The position numbers and the translations under genes are program-made. The notes beneath the pieces were generated by a model, which did not search any database, was not told the origin of the DNA, and saw only the letters and a list, made by a program, of their open reading frames with translations. A stretch of DNA of 12,003 nt. Source: CAZTVF01 sp964616985. Lineage in GTDB: Bacteria > Planctomycetota > Phycisphaerae > SM23-33. The stretch spans positions 1-12,003 of the forward strand of contig CAZTVF010000143.1 of assembly GCA_964616985.1 (NCBI GenBank). The letters are read 5' to 3'. Position 1 is the first letter of the stretch. Every line of letters begins with the position of its first letter. Shown piece by piece: positions 1 through 6,607 of this stretch.

Positions 1-948
1 GGCCGCGGTGTACACCGACGCCTCGCGGGCGGCCACCGGCATGGCCGAGGTGTTGCAGATGATGATGGTGCGTTCCATGAGGCTGCGGCCGGTGCGGGGG
101 TCGGTGAGCTGGGGGAACTCGCGGATCGTCTCGACGACCTCGCCGGCCCGCTCGCCGCAGGCGGCGATGATGACGACGTCGATCTCCGCATGGCGCGAGG
201 TGATCTGCTGCAGCACCGTCTTGCCCGCGCCGAAGGGGCCCGGGATGCAGTACGTGCCCCCGCGGACGATGGGGAACATGCTGTCGATGATGCGGACGCG
301 GGTGACCAGGGGCTCGGTGGGCAGCAGGCGGCGGCGCGAGACGTTCAGCGGCAGCTTCACCGGCCAGGATTGCTGCATCGTGACGGCGAGTTCCTTGCCG
401 TCGGGGCCGGCGAGCGTGGCAATCTGCTGGTCGACACGGTACGGCCCGGCGGGCGCGACGTGCGCCACCCGGCAGCGGCCGCTCAGCGTGAACGGCGCCA
501 TCACGCGGTGCGTGAAGAGGCCCTCGGGCACGGTGCCCAGCGTGTCGGCGGCCGCGACGCTGTCGCCGGTCTTGACGGCGGGCGTGAAGGTCCAGGTGCG
601 ATCGGTGGGCAGCGGATCGACGTACAGGCCGGGCTTGAGGAAGAAGCCCGCCTGTTGCGCGACCTTGGGCAGCGGGTTCTGCAGGCCGTCGAAGATCTGC
701 CCCAGCAGGCCCGGCCCCAGCGTGACCGAGAGCATCTGGTCGCGAAACTCCACGTCGTCGCCGACCTTCAGGCCGCGGGTCTCCTCGAAGACCTGCAGGT
801 CGGCAAGCTTTCCGCGGACGCGGATGACCTCGCTGAGCAGGCCCGCCCCGTCGGCCCGGCGGCAGTAGGCGACCGAATTCTGCACGACCCGCTCGGGGAT
901 CCGCGCCGTCACCATGTTCCCGAATACCGCGACGATCTTTCCGTTCAT
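1..948 (-). CDS. atpA: V/A-type ATP synthase catalytic subunit A (partial, C-terminus off window)
   Basis: Catalytic ATP-binding subunit of a V/A-type ion-translocating ATPase, part of the cytoplasmic V1/A1 head. Only the first 316 codons are here; the frame is open to the left edge. I translated it from the reverse complement. An N-terminal beta-barrel region covers about residues 1-70. A subunit A-type insert lies roughly at 110-200. The nucleotide-binding domain has Walker A GPFGAGKT at 237-244, then ACGERAGEVVE (263-273), EFPQLTDPRTGRSLMERT (277-294) and NTSAMPVAAREAS (299-311). The GAGKT/ERAGEVVE form is the one I recall from Chlamydia and Borrelia, rather than the archaeal GSGKT/ERGNEM form. 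The start is ATG at 948, preceded by a purine-rich AGAAGAG. The gene lies 94 bp downstream of the DUF2764 gene; subunit B would be expected next, outside the window. Identification is firm from motifs; ion specificity and direction of the enzyme cannot be read. Confidence 0.96.
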   Translation of the reverse strand, partial: MNGKIVAVFGNMVTARIPERVVQNSVAYCRRADGAGLLSEVIRVRGKLADLQVFEETRGLKVGDDVEFRDQMLSVTLGPGLLGQIFDGLQNPLPKVAQQAGFFLKPGLYVDPLPTDRTWTFTPAVKTGDSVAAADTLGTVPEGLFTHRVMAPFTLSGRCRVAHVAPAGPYRVDQQIATLAGPDGKELAVTMQQSWPVKLPLNVSRRRLLPTEPLVTRVRIIDSMFPIVRGGTYCIPGPFGAGKTVLQQITSRHAEIDVVIIAACGERAGEVVETIREFPQLTDPRTGRSLMERTIIICNTSAMPVAAREASVYTAA

Positions 949-1042
949 AGGCGTTCTCTTCTGCTTTGATGCTTGCACGGCAATCGAACCAGTCAAACTG
1001 CGGCGGTCGCTCGCTTCCGGCCTGTGCGCGGCGTGGGTCGGC

Positions 1043-1720
1043 TCACTTCACCGGCGTCAGCGTCGCCCAGCGGTGCAGCAGCACGAGCTTGGCCGCGTAG
1101 GCGACGATCTCATCGGCTTCGAACGAGAACCACGCATCATGCTCTGCCAGCCAGTCCCACCGCGCAGCGTCCAAGGCCTTCAGGGCCGCGACGGCGTCGG
1201 GGGCGTTCTTCCACTCGTTGAGGATGCTCTCGAACCGGGACACCGAATCGGCCAGCTCGGGGGCGACGACGTACTGGGCCGCCTCGAGCCCCAGCGCCTC
1301 GGCCCGCGCGACAGCCAGGGCGTTCCGCAGCGCCACCTCGAAGCCCACCCACGCGGCGAGGAATTCGCTGCCGGCCCGGCGGGCGACGGCGGCGGCGTAG
1401 TGAAAGTACCCCGCCCACGTCGCGTCGGCCGCCACGCGCAGCGGCCGGTCGGACTCGGCCACGATCTCCGGCGGCAGAGCCGCCTTGTCGTGCAGTTGGG
1501 CGGGCGACAGCACCGCCGGGGCTGCGTCTTGGAGCTGGCCGCTGATGACGGCCTCGCGAAGCAGCAGGTCGTGCCCCAGCAGGAGGGCCCGCACGAGTTC
1601 GACGGGGCCGCCGCCGGCTTCGACAGTCTCCATGAGCTGGGGCAGCCCCATCGGGGGCGGGACGCCCAGTTCGCCCAGCGTGGGCAAGGCGGCGGTGAGA
1701 TAATAGTAGCGACGGGCCAT
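1043..1720 (-). CDS. DUF2764 family protein of the V-type ATPase operon (probable subunit C equivalent)
   Basis: A 225-residue, mostly helical soluble protein lying between atpE and atpA. In Chlamydia and Borrelia V-ATPase operons I recall a DUF2764 protein at exactly this position, where it is thought to stand in for the missing subunit C that joins the V1 head to the membrane ring. What I see is the N-terminus MARRYYYLTAALPTLGELG followed by a PPPMGLPQLMETVE segment, which matches the family pattern of a YYYL-x-x-SLP start and a proline-rich turn. Alanine-rich helices containing several Trp residues follow, with no membrane segment or signal peptide. The ATG at 1720 is 3 nt after the atpE stop, so the two are almost certainly translationally coupled; the ribosome site lies inside the end of atpE and is weak. 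Family assignment comes from context plus the N-terminal pattern; the subunit C role is inference. Confidence 0.85.
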   Translation of the reverse strand: MARRYYYLTAALPTLGELGVPPPMGLPQLMETVEAGGGPVELVRALLLGHDLLLREAVISGQLQDAAPAVLSPAQLHDKAALPPEIVAESDRPLRVAADATWAGYFHYAAAVARRAGSEFLAAWVGFEVALRNALAVARAEALGLEAAQYVVAPELADSVSRFESILNEWKNAPDAVAALKALDAARWDWLAEHDAWFSFEADEIVAYAAKLVLLHRWATLTPVK

Positions 1721-1723
1721 CGT

Positions 1724-2341
1724 TTATCGTCCGCTCTGCGATGTGGCCGAATCGAGCACGGCCTGCAACTGCGGCCCCACCAGCGACCGCAGGGCGGCCA
1801 CGATGGATTCGGCCGTGAACTCGACGGTGGCGCCGCCGAGCGTGTACTGGAAACCCGCCTGCGCCAGCGTGCCCTTGAGGTCGACGGCCTTGCCGGCGGA
1901 AGCGGCCTGCGCCATCGCCCAGTCGGCGAGCTGCTTGGCGACGGCGGGCGAGGTCTGCACCTCCAGCGACGCTCGGCCCAGATCGGCCTGGATGTATTGC
2001 GTGATGAGTTCGCGGATGACGCCGGCGAGGAACGAGTCGTCGCCGAGGGTCTTGGCGACACCCCGGGTCAGCACCGCCGACATCGCCGCCTCCAGCGCGT
2101 CGCGCAGGCGAAGCACCGCGTCACGGGCGGCCATGGAGAGTTCAGCCTGGCCGCGGGCGAGAATGGTCTGCGCCTCGGCCGCAGCGGCGGCGAGCTTGGC
2201 GGCGGCGTCAGCCTCGGCCTTGGCGAGAATCTGCCGGGCCTGCGCCTGGGCCGCGGCGACGATCTGCGCCGCCTCCTGCCGGCCTGCGTCGACGCCCTGG
2301 GACTGCAGCTTTGCCACGAAGGATTCGATCGTTTCTGCCAT
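1724..2341 (-). CDS. atpE: V/A-type ATP synthase subunit E (peripheral stalk)
   Basis: Peripheral-stalk subunit that holds the V1 head to the membrane sector. The 205-residue protein starts MAETIESFVAKLQSQGVDAG and runs into a long Ala/Gln/Glu-rich helix (about residues 20-95) with the heptad character of the E/G coiled coil. A mixed C-terminal domain contains EFTAESIVAALRSLVGPQLQ, matching the family's globular end. Length is normal for subunit E. The frame is open upstream to 2575, but I chose the ATG at 2341 because GGAG lies 7 nt before it, the protein aligns from there, and the upstream part would be the translation of an intergenic palindrome. It is the first gene of the ATPase operon: a candidate promoter lies about 50 bp upstream, and the next gene begins 3 nt after the stop. 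Confidence 0.92.
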   Translation of the reverse strand: MAETIESFVAKLQSQGVDAGRQEAAQIVAAAQAQARQILAKAEADAAAKLAAAAAEAQTILARGQAELSMAARDAVLRLRDALEAAMSAVLTRGVAKTLGDDSFLAGVIRELITQYIQADLGRASLEVQTSPAVAKQLADWAMAQAASAGKAVDLKGTLAQAGFQYTLGGATVEFTAESIVAALRSLVGPQLQAVLDSATSQSGR

Positions 2342-2388
2342 CGTCGGGCTCCGTTCTGACGGTAAGAAGAGGTGCAGCAAGTGCCAGA

Positions 2389-2417
2389 AGTCTAAGCGCG
2401 ATGTCAGGGGGTTGCAA
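2389..2417 (-). promoter_or_regulatory. Candidate sigma-70-like promoter of the V-ATPase operon
   Basis: Read on the minus strand, TTGCAA (2412-2417) and TAGACT (2389-2394) are separated by exactly 17 nt. Each hexamer matches four of six consensus positions. The predicted transcript would begin near 2382, leaving a leader of about 40 nt before atpE with its GGAG site. This is pattern matching only; planctomycete promoters are poorly defined and GC-rich DNA gives chance hits. Confidence 0.35.
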
Positions 2418-2477
2418 GCCCTGCACAGCAACGCCGGAACAACGGAACAGCGAGTGCGAGTGCATCTGCACCTCAAC

Positions 2478-2574
2478 TGATGGGTGCCATGCCGAAGCGT
2501 ACTCGCGCCGGCATGCTCGGGCGGGCATGCCGGCGCGCCGCAAACAGCGCGACGCTTCGGCATGGCACCAATCA
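2478..2574. repeat. Large nested inverted repeat (REP/MITE-like palindrome)
   Basis: The outer arms 2478-2500 and 2552-2574 are 23 bp with one mismatch (at 2482/2570) and contain the motif GCCATGCCGAAGCG and its complement. Inside is a second perfect stem of 13 bp, 2504-2516 (CGCGCCGGCATGC) with 2525-2537, around an 8-nt loop. The 14 nt at 2538-2551 have no partner. It begins 18 nt past the stop codon of the MFS gene and could end its transcript, but no T-run follows on that strand. It does not encode a protein: the open frames across it are the same palindrome read on both strands. It looks like a copy of a dispersed intergenic palindrome. Confidence 0.85.
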
Positions 2575-2592
2575 ATCACGAGAGACAGAGCA

Positions 2593-3741
2593 CTATTTCC
2601 GACCGACGATCCGCCTCACGGCGACCGTCGTGCAGACCAGGAACAGCGGGGCGGCGCCCAAGGCGATGGCGTTCACCTCGCCCACGCGTAAGGCCAGCAG
2701 GCTGCCGGCCAGGGCCAGCAGCGGCCCGGCCGTGAAGCCAAGGCCGATCAGCCCTTCGTGCACGCCGCCGGCGTCGACGGATGCGTTCTTGATCACCATC
2801 GAGTAATAGAGGTGCGAGTAGTAGATCGTGCCCGCGGCCAGGCCGAACACCACCTCGCCCGCCAGCACCACCGGAACGCTGACGCCCCACAGCACGCAGG
2901 CGAAGCTGGCCGGCAAGGCGATCATCGCCGCAGCCAGCGGCAGGCGGCGGTCGTACCAGCCGCCCGCGCGGCCGAGAACCACGAAGCACGCCAGGCGGCA
3001 CAGATCGACGAAGCCCGACAGCCCCGCCCCCGCCGCCACCGCCACGCCCAGGCCGCTGAAGATGCCCGGCATCATCGCCACCAGGATCCACAGCGAGGAG
3101 TAGCTCAGCAGCATCAGCCAGCGGCTGGCGATGAGCATGCGCCCGTAGAACGCCAGCACCTGCTGGGGCGGGCGGTGCGGGTGGTCGTGCGGCAGGTACG
3201 GCGGGCGCGATGCGAGCGGCCAGGCCAGCGCGATCGCCAGCGCGTTGCAGGCTGCGGCGAGATAGAAGAGCCCCGGGGCCCAGGCCGCGATGACCGGGCC
3301 GGCGGCGGCCAGCGACAGCGGCACCGCCAGCGCCCAGGAGACGTTGAAGCGGCCGATCGCACGGGCGGCCTGGTCGGGCCCGTGGCCGGCGGCGACAAAG
3401 CTTTCGATGATCGGCCACTTCAGCCCGTTCAGCAGCCCCAGGGTCGCGTTGCCGGCGAAGACCATCGCCGCCGTCGGCGTCGCCCCCAGCAGCAGGTGCA
3501 TGCCCAACTGCCCCAGCATCACGGCCAGCAGCAGGGCCCTCTCGCCCACACGCCCGGCCAGGCCGTGGCTGGCGATGGCGCCGACGACGTAGGTGGCCCC
3601 GAAAGTCGCCGCCAGCCACAGGTTCGCCGAATCGCTGAACTGCAGCTGGTTGTGCGTGAAGAAGTACACCGCCCGCTCGACCAGGATGGTGGCGAAGCTT
3701 TCAATGAACGAGACCAGCAGTATGCGGTACACCCATCGCAT
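2593..3741 (-). CDS. Major facilitator superfamily-type membrane transporter
   Basis: A 382-residue integral membrane protein with about twelve hydrophobic segments, consistent with an MFS carrier; the substrate is unknown. It opens with MRWVYRILLVSFIESFATIL (first helix). The loop after helix 2 carries GLAGRVGERALLL, resembling the Gly/Arg loop 2-3 of MFS proteins. Other hydrophobic blocks include LLLAVMLGQLGMHLLLGA, AMVFAGNATLGLLNGLKWPI and ALAVPLSLAAAGPVIAAWAPG. A His/Pro-rich cytoplasmic loop (PPYLPHDHPHRPPQQ) divides the two halves, as the central loop of an MFS protein would. I chose ATG 3741 over an in-frame ATG at 3795, since the longer form would overlap the start of the divergent gene and adds a non-conserved segment. 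No good Shine-Dalgarno precedes 3741, so the start is less certain. The gene appears monocistronic. Confidence 0.8.
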   Translation of the reverse strand: MRWVYRILLVSFIESFATILVERAVYFFTHNQLQFSDSANLWLAATFGATYVVGAIASHGLAGRVGERALLLAVMLGQLGMHLLLGATPTAAMVFAGNATLGLLNGLKWPIIESFVAAGHGPDQAARAIGRFNVSWALAVPLSLAAAGPVIAAWAPGLFYLAAACNALAIALAWPLASRPPYLPHDHPHRPPQQVLAFYGRMLIASRWLMLLSYSSLWILVAMMPGIFSGLGVAVAAGAGLSGFVDLCRLACFVVLGRAGGWYDRRLPLAAAMIALPASFACVLWGVSVPVVLAGEVVFGLAAGTIYYSHLYYSMVIKNASVDAGGVHEGLIGLGFTAGPLLALAGSLLALRVGEVNAIALGAAPLFLVCTTVAVRRIVGRK

Positions 3742-3793
3742 CGGCGGGGATTCTACTCGCCCGCTGCATAGACTGAAACAGGGGAGAAAAACC

Positions 3794-4042
3794 ATGGCAC
3801 AGTACTACGAACACGACAAGGGCAGCGAAGTGACCGAAGACGCCGCCAGAGGGAGCGGCGACTGCATCGCCAAGGTCCACGACATGATGTGCGACCTGGT
3901 CTCCTGCCTGCGCAGCGACGTCGACAAGGTCAATGATCCGAAGGCCCGGGCCATGTTCGAGACGGCGGCCGAGGTGCTGCAGGGCCTGGCCACCACTTTC
4001 GAGCACTACAAGGCCGGCGCCGAGAAGGCATTCCAAAGATAG
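3794..4042 (+). CDS. Small helical protein of unknown function (82 aa)
   Basis: I do not recognise this family. The protein begins MAQYYEHDKGSEVTEDAARG and is otherwise amphipathic and helical, with three cysteines at 24, 33 and 38 and a charged tail (EHYKAGAEKAFQR). The repeated hydrophobic spacing from residue 23 onward suggests a two-helix hairpin or a small oligomer; there is no signal peptide or membrane segment. The frame is open further upstream, but ATG 3794 has a strong GGGGAG site 7-8 nt before it, whereas upstream starts would lie inside the divergent transporter gene. The start codon is only 52 bp from that of the transporter, so the two share a very short divergent control region. 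The GC-rich codon use and good ribosome site make it likely real. Confidence 0.7.
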   Translation: MAQYYEHDKGSEVTEDAARGSGDCIAKVHDMMCDLVSCLRSDVDKVNDPKARAMFETAAEVLQGLATTFEHYKAGAEKAFQR

Positions 4043-4046
4043 CGGA

Positions 4047-4088
4047 AGGGCATGCAGGTTTGAGGGCACCGCGTAGGGCATGCAGGTT
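4047..4088. repeat. Direct repeat AGGGCATGCAGGTT, two copies
   Basis: Identical 14-bp copies at 4047-4060 and 4075-4088, 28 bp apart start to start, immediately after the stop codon of the 82-residue gene. A further TGCATGCC occurs near 4110. The GGCATGC core also appears in the palindromes at 2504-2537 and 4144-4163. Confidence 0.75.
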
Positions 4089-4143
4089 CTGACCCGAAGG
4101 GGATGGCTCTGCATGCCGAGGTCGCGAAAACGCTGCCACGTAG

Positions 4144-4163
4144 GGTGGGCAGGCATGCCCACC
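4144..4163. repeat. Short palindromic repeat, GTGGGCAGG family, copy 1
   Basis: GGTGGGCA (4144-4151) and TGCCCACC (4156-4163) form an 8-bp stem around the loop GGCA. CACGT just outside on the left and ACGTG on the right (4137-4171 region) extend the symmetry imperfectly. A related palindrome lies about 270 bp to the right. Confidence 0.75.
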
Positions 4164-4218
4164 ATTCCACGTGCCCCATTCATCATGACGGTCTATGCGC
4201 TGGGGGCGAAGAAGCGGC

Positions 4219-4314
4219 GAACCGCAGAACCGCAGAACAAGGAATTTCGAATATCGAAGTGAAAGACTGTAGATCGGGGGTCTTTCCCTTCGGAGTTCTG
4301 CTGTTCGCTGTTTC
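4219..4314. repeat. MITE-like imperfect inverted repeat of about 96 bp
   Basis: The inner hairpin has 13-bp arms, 4255-4267 and 4280-4292, with one mismatch around a 12-nt loop (CGAAG-T-GAAAGAC against GTCTTTC-C-CTTCG). Outside it, 4219-4238 and 4295-4314 are complementary at 15 of 20 positions and are built from tandem GAAC/CGCAGAAC units. The left arm also holds GGAATTTCGAATATCGA. The nested symmetry suggests a miniature mobile or REP-type element. It could act as a terminator for either convergent gene, though no T-tract follows the inner stem. Confidence 0.6.
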
Positions 4315-4413
4315 TCATCGCGACCGTCGCCAGAGGGTCCCGCGTGTGACGCACGCGGCCGTGCCCGCAAAGAGGCATAGAGCGTCCGGATGGATGAATT
4401 GGGCGGGGGTCTC

Positions 4414-4431
4414 GTGGGCAGGCCTGCCCAC
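4414..4431. repeat. Perfect 18-bp palindrome, GTGGGCAGG family, copy 2
   Basis: GTGGGCAGG (4414-4422) is followed directly by its complement CCTGCCCAC (4423-4431). It differs from copy 1 mainly at the centre (GGCCTG in place of GGCATG), so the two are versions of one repeat. It lies about 65 bp past the stop codon of the kinase-like gene. Confidence 0.8.
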
Positions 4432-4497
4432 CCTACCCAAAAAGAGGCTGGACGACGAGTGCGTCGGGCCCGTCCGCATTCCTCAATCCGCAAGTCT

Positions 4498-5178
4498 TCA
4501 GATGCAGCCCTTGAGGTTCATGGCGTAGACGACCTGCTGGGCGATCTGGGTGAGGCTGAAGATCGAGCAGTCGTAGACGACGTTGAACGCGGGCTTGCGG
4601 GGGAAACGCATCTCGTAGAGCTTTCGAAGGTACTCGCGCTCCTGCTCCTTGGCCTCGATGCTGATGCGGGCCTGGGTTTCGGACACGCCGTCACGGAAGG
4701 CCACCTGCCGCGCCCGCCAGTCAGCCGGGGCCTCCAGTCGCACCGACAGTCCGTTGGGCAGATCCTGCGTGGCGCCCGCGCCGCCCTGGCCGATGATGAT
4801 CGCGTTGCCGCGCACGGCCAGGCCGCGGATGATCGTCGTGATGCGGTTGCGGATCTCAAAGCCCGAAGGGATGCGCTCGGGCGAGAGAGAGCGGAAGAAG
4901 TCCACGATCAGCCGCGGCTTGCTGTGCCGCTCGCTCTCGATGAATTCGGCGGCGGCGTTGGTCTCGGTGGCGAGCTTGTTGAGGATCTCCTTGTGGTAGA
5001 TCCGCCACGCCTGCCCCGGGCGGGCCTGCTCGTTGAGGATCTCCAGCAGCAGCAGGCCCAGCGAGAAGCCGTAGCAGCCGAACTGGCGAGAGATCGTGAT
5101 GAACGGACCGATGCGATGCGGCTCGCGGTCCGCGGGCAGTTTCTCCCGCATGTGGCTCGGCAGCGAAACCTTGGCCAT
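4498..5178 (-). CDS. Cytidylate kinase-like family protein
   Basis: A 226-residue cytoplasmic protein resembling the Cytidylate_kin2 branch (PF13189) of P-loop nucleotide kinases; the substrate is not known for this branch. The N-terminal ITISRQFGCYGFSLG (27-41) corresponds to the ISR-x-G-x-x-G phosphate-binding loop of that family, which lacks a classical GKS/T. Later come GNAIIIGQGGAGA (125-136), matching the family's AVIVGRGA-like strand and turn, and VRLEAPADWRARQ (146-158), matching the VRL-x-AP-x-x-x-R motif near the lid. The region 160-192 (SETQARISIEAKEQEREYLRKLY) matches the Lys/Asp-rich lid helix. The open frame extends to 5241, but ATG 5178 has AAGGAG 7 nt upstream, so that start is preferred. 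It lies 151 bp downstream of the PIN-TRAM gene on the same strand and may be co-transcribed or have its own promoter; none was clear. Confidence 0.82.
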   Translation of the reverse strand: MAKVSLPSHMREKLPADREPHRIGPFITISRQFGCYGFSLGLLLLEILNEQARPGQAWRIYHKEILNKLATETNAAAEFIESERHSKPRLIVDFFRSLSPERIPSGFEIRNRITTIIRGLAVRGNAIIIGQGGAGATQDLPNGLSVRLEAPADWRARQVAFRDGVSETQARISIEAKEQEREYLRKLYEMRFPRKPAFNVVYDCSIFSLTQIAQQVVYAMNLKGCI

Positions 5179-5309
5179 ACGACACTCCTTTGGCACGGCG
5201 CGGGCGGACGGCGCCGCGGTGCTCATTCCATGATGCATCACTCGCCCGGCAGCAGGCCGCCGGCGATGCCTCTAGTATCGGCACAACGCCCGCAAGCGGT
5301 TAACCCGTT

Positions 5310-5341
5310 CAGTTCCGCCGGCCCGGGGCTCAGTTCCGCCG
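5310..5341. repeat. Short direct repeat over the stop codon of the PIN-TRAM gene
   Basis: CAGTTCCGCCG occurs at 5310-5320 and 5331-5341, 21 bp apart, with CCGG-rich DNA between. The right copy contains the stop codon (5330-5332) and the final Arg-Asn codons; the left copy repeats this junction in untranslated DNA. It looks like a small tandem duplication at the 3' end of the gene. Confidence 0.65.
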
Positions 5342-6547
5342 CTCGCGGCCGGGGGCGGGGGCGGCGCCGTCGAGGCGGCCGAAGATCATCCGCCCCGCCG
5401 ACGTCTGCAGCACGCTGGTAACGGCGATGATGATCTCCTTGCCGATCGCTTCGCGGCCTTGCTCGGCGACGACCATCGTCCCGTCCTCGAGATATCCTAC
5501 GCCCTGGCCGGCCTCTTCACCGGGCTTGATGATCTTGACGGTCATCTTCTCGCCCGGCAGCACGATGGGCTTGAGCGCATTGGCCAGGTCGTTGATGTTC
5601 ACCACGTCCACGCCGCGAAGCTGGGCGACCTTGTTGAGATTGTAGTCGTTGGTCACGATCCGCGCCGAGATGTGCTGCGCCAGCGCCACCAGCTTGGCGT
5701 CCACGTCGGGGGCTTCCTCGATGGCGGCCGCGTGCGGATCGATGATGCGGATGTCGATCTTCTCGCTTCCCTGGAGGCGGTTGAGCACGTCCAGGCCGCG
5801 GCGCCCGCGGTTTCGCTTGAGCTTGTCGTCGCTGTCGGCGATAGCCTGAAGCTCGGCCAGCACGAACCGCGGGATCAGCATCTCCGACTCCAGGATTCGC
5901 GTCTCGGCGATGTCGGCGATGCGGCCGTCGATGATGACGGAGGTGTCCAGCACCAGCGGGCGGGCGCCCTTGATCTCCTTGGCGAACTCCACGTAGGGGA
6001 TGACGAAGCGGAAGTCGTCCTTCGTCTGAAGGACGAAGCTGACGCACATGAAGACGGCCATCATGCCGAACAGCAGTTTGATCAGCTGCACAGCGGTATA
6101 GTGCGACATGTAGGCGTTGTAGGCGGCGTTGGCGGCGTCCCATTTGGCCTTATCGGCCACGTAGGCCACCAGCAGCCGGGCGTGCTCGGCCTTTTCCTCC
6201 GCGGCGGCGGTGCTGCGCAGGGCCGGGCGCGTGGGTTCCATGCCCGGGTCTTCGGCCTTGGGCGGCGCGGGCATGAGTTCCGCCACCATGCCGACGATCA
6301 GGCTGAGCATGTACGCGATGGCCAGGCCCGCCAGAACGCCGAAGAACAACCCGCTGAGCAGCTGCAGACGCTTCTTCCGCCAGAACATGTCCAGGAAGAC
6401 CAGCGCCACGGCCGCCAGCACGGGGATCAGCACGTACAGGGTGACGTGCTCGGCCCCCTTCTGAGACATTTCCTTGGTGACAGCGAACGAGATCGAGACC
6501 GCCAGCACCACCAGCAGGAACGCCGCCCGCACCAGGTGCAACATCAT
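5330..6547 (-). CDS. Membrane-anchored PIN-TRAM domain protein (YacL type)
   Basis: A 405-residue protein with an N-terminal membrane part, a PIN nuclease-fold domain and a TRAM domain, the architecture of Bacillus YacL. Hydrophobic segments fall at about 5-23, 35-53, 64-88 and 153-173. Between the third and fourth is an acidic, Ala/Glu-rich loop (94-140). The PIN domain starts at PLVLDTSVIIDGRIAD (197-212). D201, E232, D283 and D301 (VTNDYN) are in the positions expected for the metal-binding acidic residues, so the fold looks catalytically intact. The TRAM domain runs from about 328 to 392 (VLPGEKMTVKIIKPGEEAGQ onward, with GVGYLEDGTMVVAEQG), a putative RNA-binding beta-barrel. A likely role is membrane-tethered RNA processing; the target is unknown. 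Start is the first of two ATGs, 8-11 nt after GGGAGAG. The region upstream has a candidate promoter. Confidence 0.9.
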   Translation of the reverse strand: MMLHLVRAAFLLVVLAVSISFAVTKEMSQKGAEHVTLYVLIPVLAAVALVFLDMFWRKKRLQLLSGLFFGVLAGLAIAYMLSLIVGMVAELMPAPPKAEDPGMEPTRPALRSTAAAEEKAEHARLLVAYVADKAKWDAANAAYNAYMSHYTAVQLIKLLFGMMAVFMCVSFVLQTKDDFRFVIPYVEFAKEIKGARPLVLDTSVIIDGRIADIAETRILESEMLIPRFVLAELQAIADSDDKLKRNRGRRGLDVLNRLQGSEKIDIRIIDPHAAAIEEAPDVDAKLVALAQHISARIVTNDYNLNKVAQLRGVDVVNINDLANALKPIVLPGEKMTVKIIKPGEEAGQGVGYLEDGTMVVAEQGREAIGKEIIIAVTSVLQTSAGRMIFGRLDGAAPAPGRERRN

Positions 6548-6607
6548 AAGTCACTCTCCCTGCGACAGCGGATGAAGGTATATAAGGATGATGCCGTCGC
6601 CGCTCTT

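Larger units (their letters stand above)
4043..4497. other. 455-bp repeat-filled gap between convergent genes
   Basis: No credible gene lies here. The open frames in this stretch translate repeats (peptides such as VGWAGMPTIP and AGLPTLP) and lack ribosome sites. The gap contains a 14-bp direct repeat next to the small gene, two palindromes of the GTGGGCAGG type, and a larger inverted-repeat element in the middle, each listed separately. Because the flanking genes converge, transcripts from both sides end somewhere here. Confidence 0.8.

Noticed and set aside
8..969. Long plus-strand open frames opposite atpA
   Set aside because: They are shadow frames caused by the GC-rich codon bias of atpA. 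Their products are low-complexity Arg/Ser or Gly/Arg/His-rich with no recognisable domain, while the minus strand gives a clear subunit A.
914..2359. 481-codon plus-strand open frame across the ATPase genes
   Set aside because: It is antisense to three coding sequences, has a Gly/His/Arg-rich composition, no ribosome site, and crosses gene boundaries on the other strand.
2342..2575. N-terminal extension of atpE up to 2575
   Set aside because: The extra residues are the translation of the palindrome and leader. The family start and GGAG site both point to 2341.
2480..2806. Small plus-strand proteins containing GAMPKR and AGMPARR peptides
   Set aside because: These are the palindromic repeat read as protein; similar peptides arise from both strands of the repeat, and no ribosome site is present.
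4080..4528. Small plus-strand genes with WAGMPT/WAGLPT peptides
   Set aside because: The peptides come from the two GTGGGCAGG palindromes; the frames overlap repeats and have no start signal.
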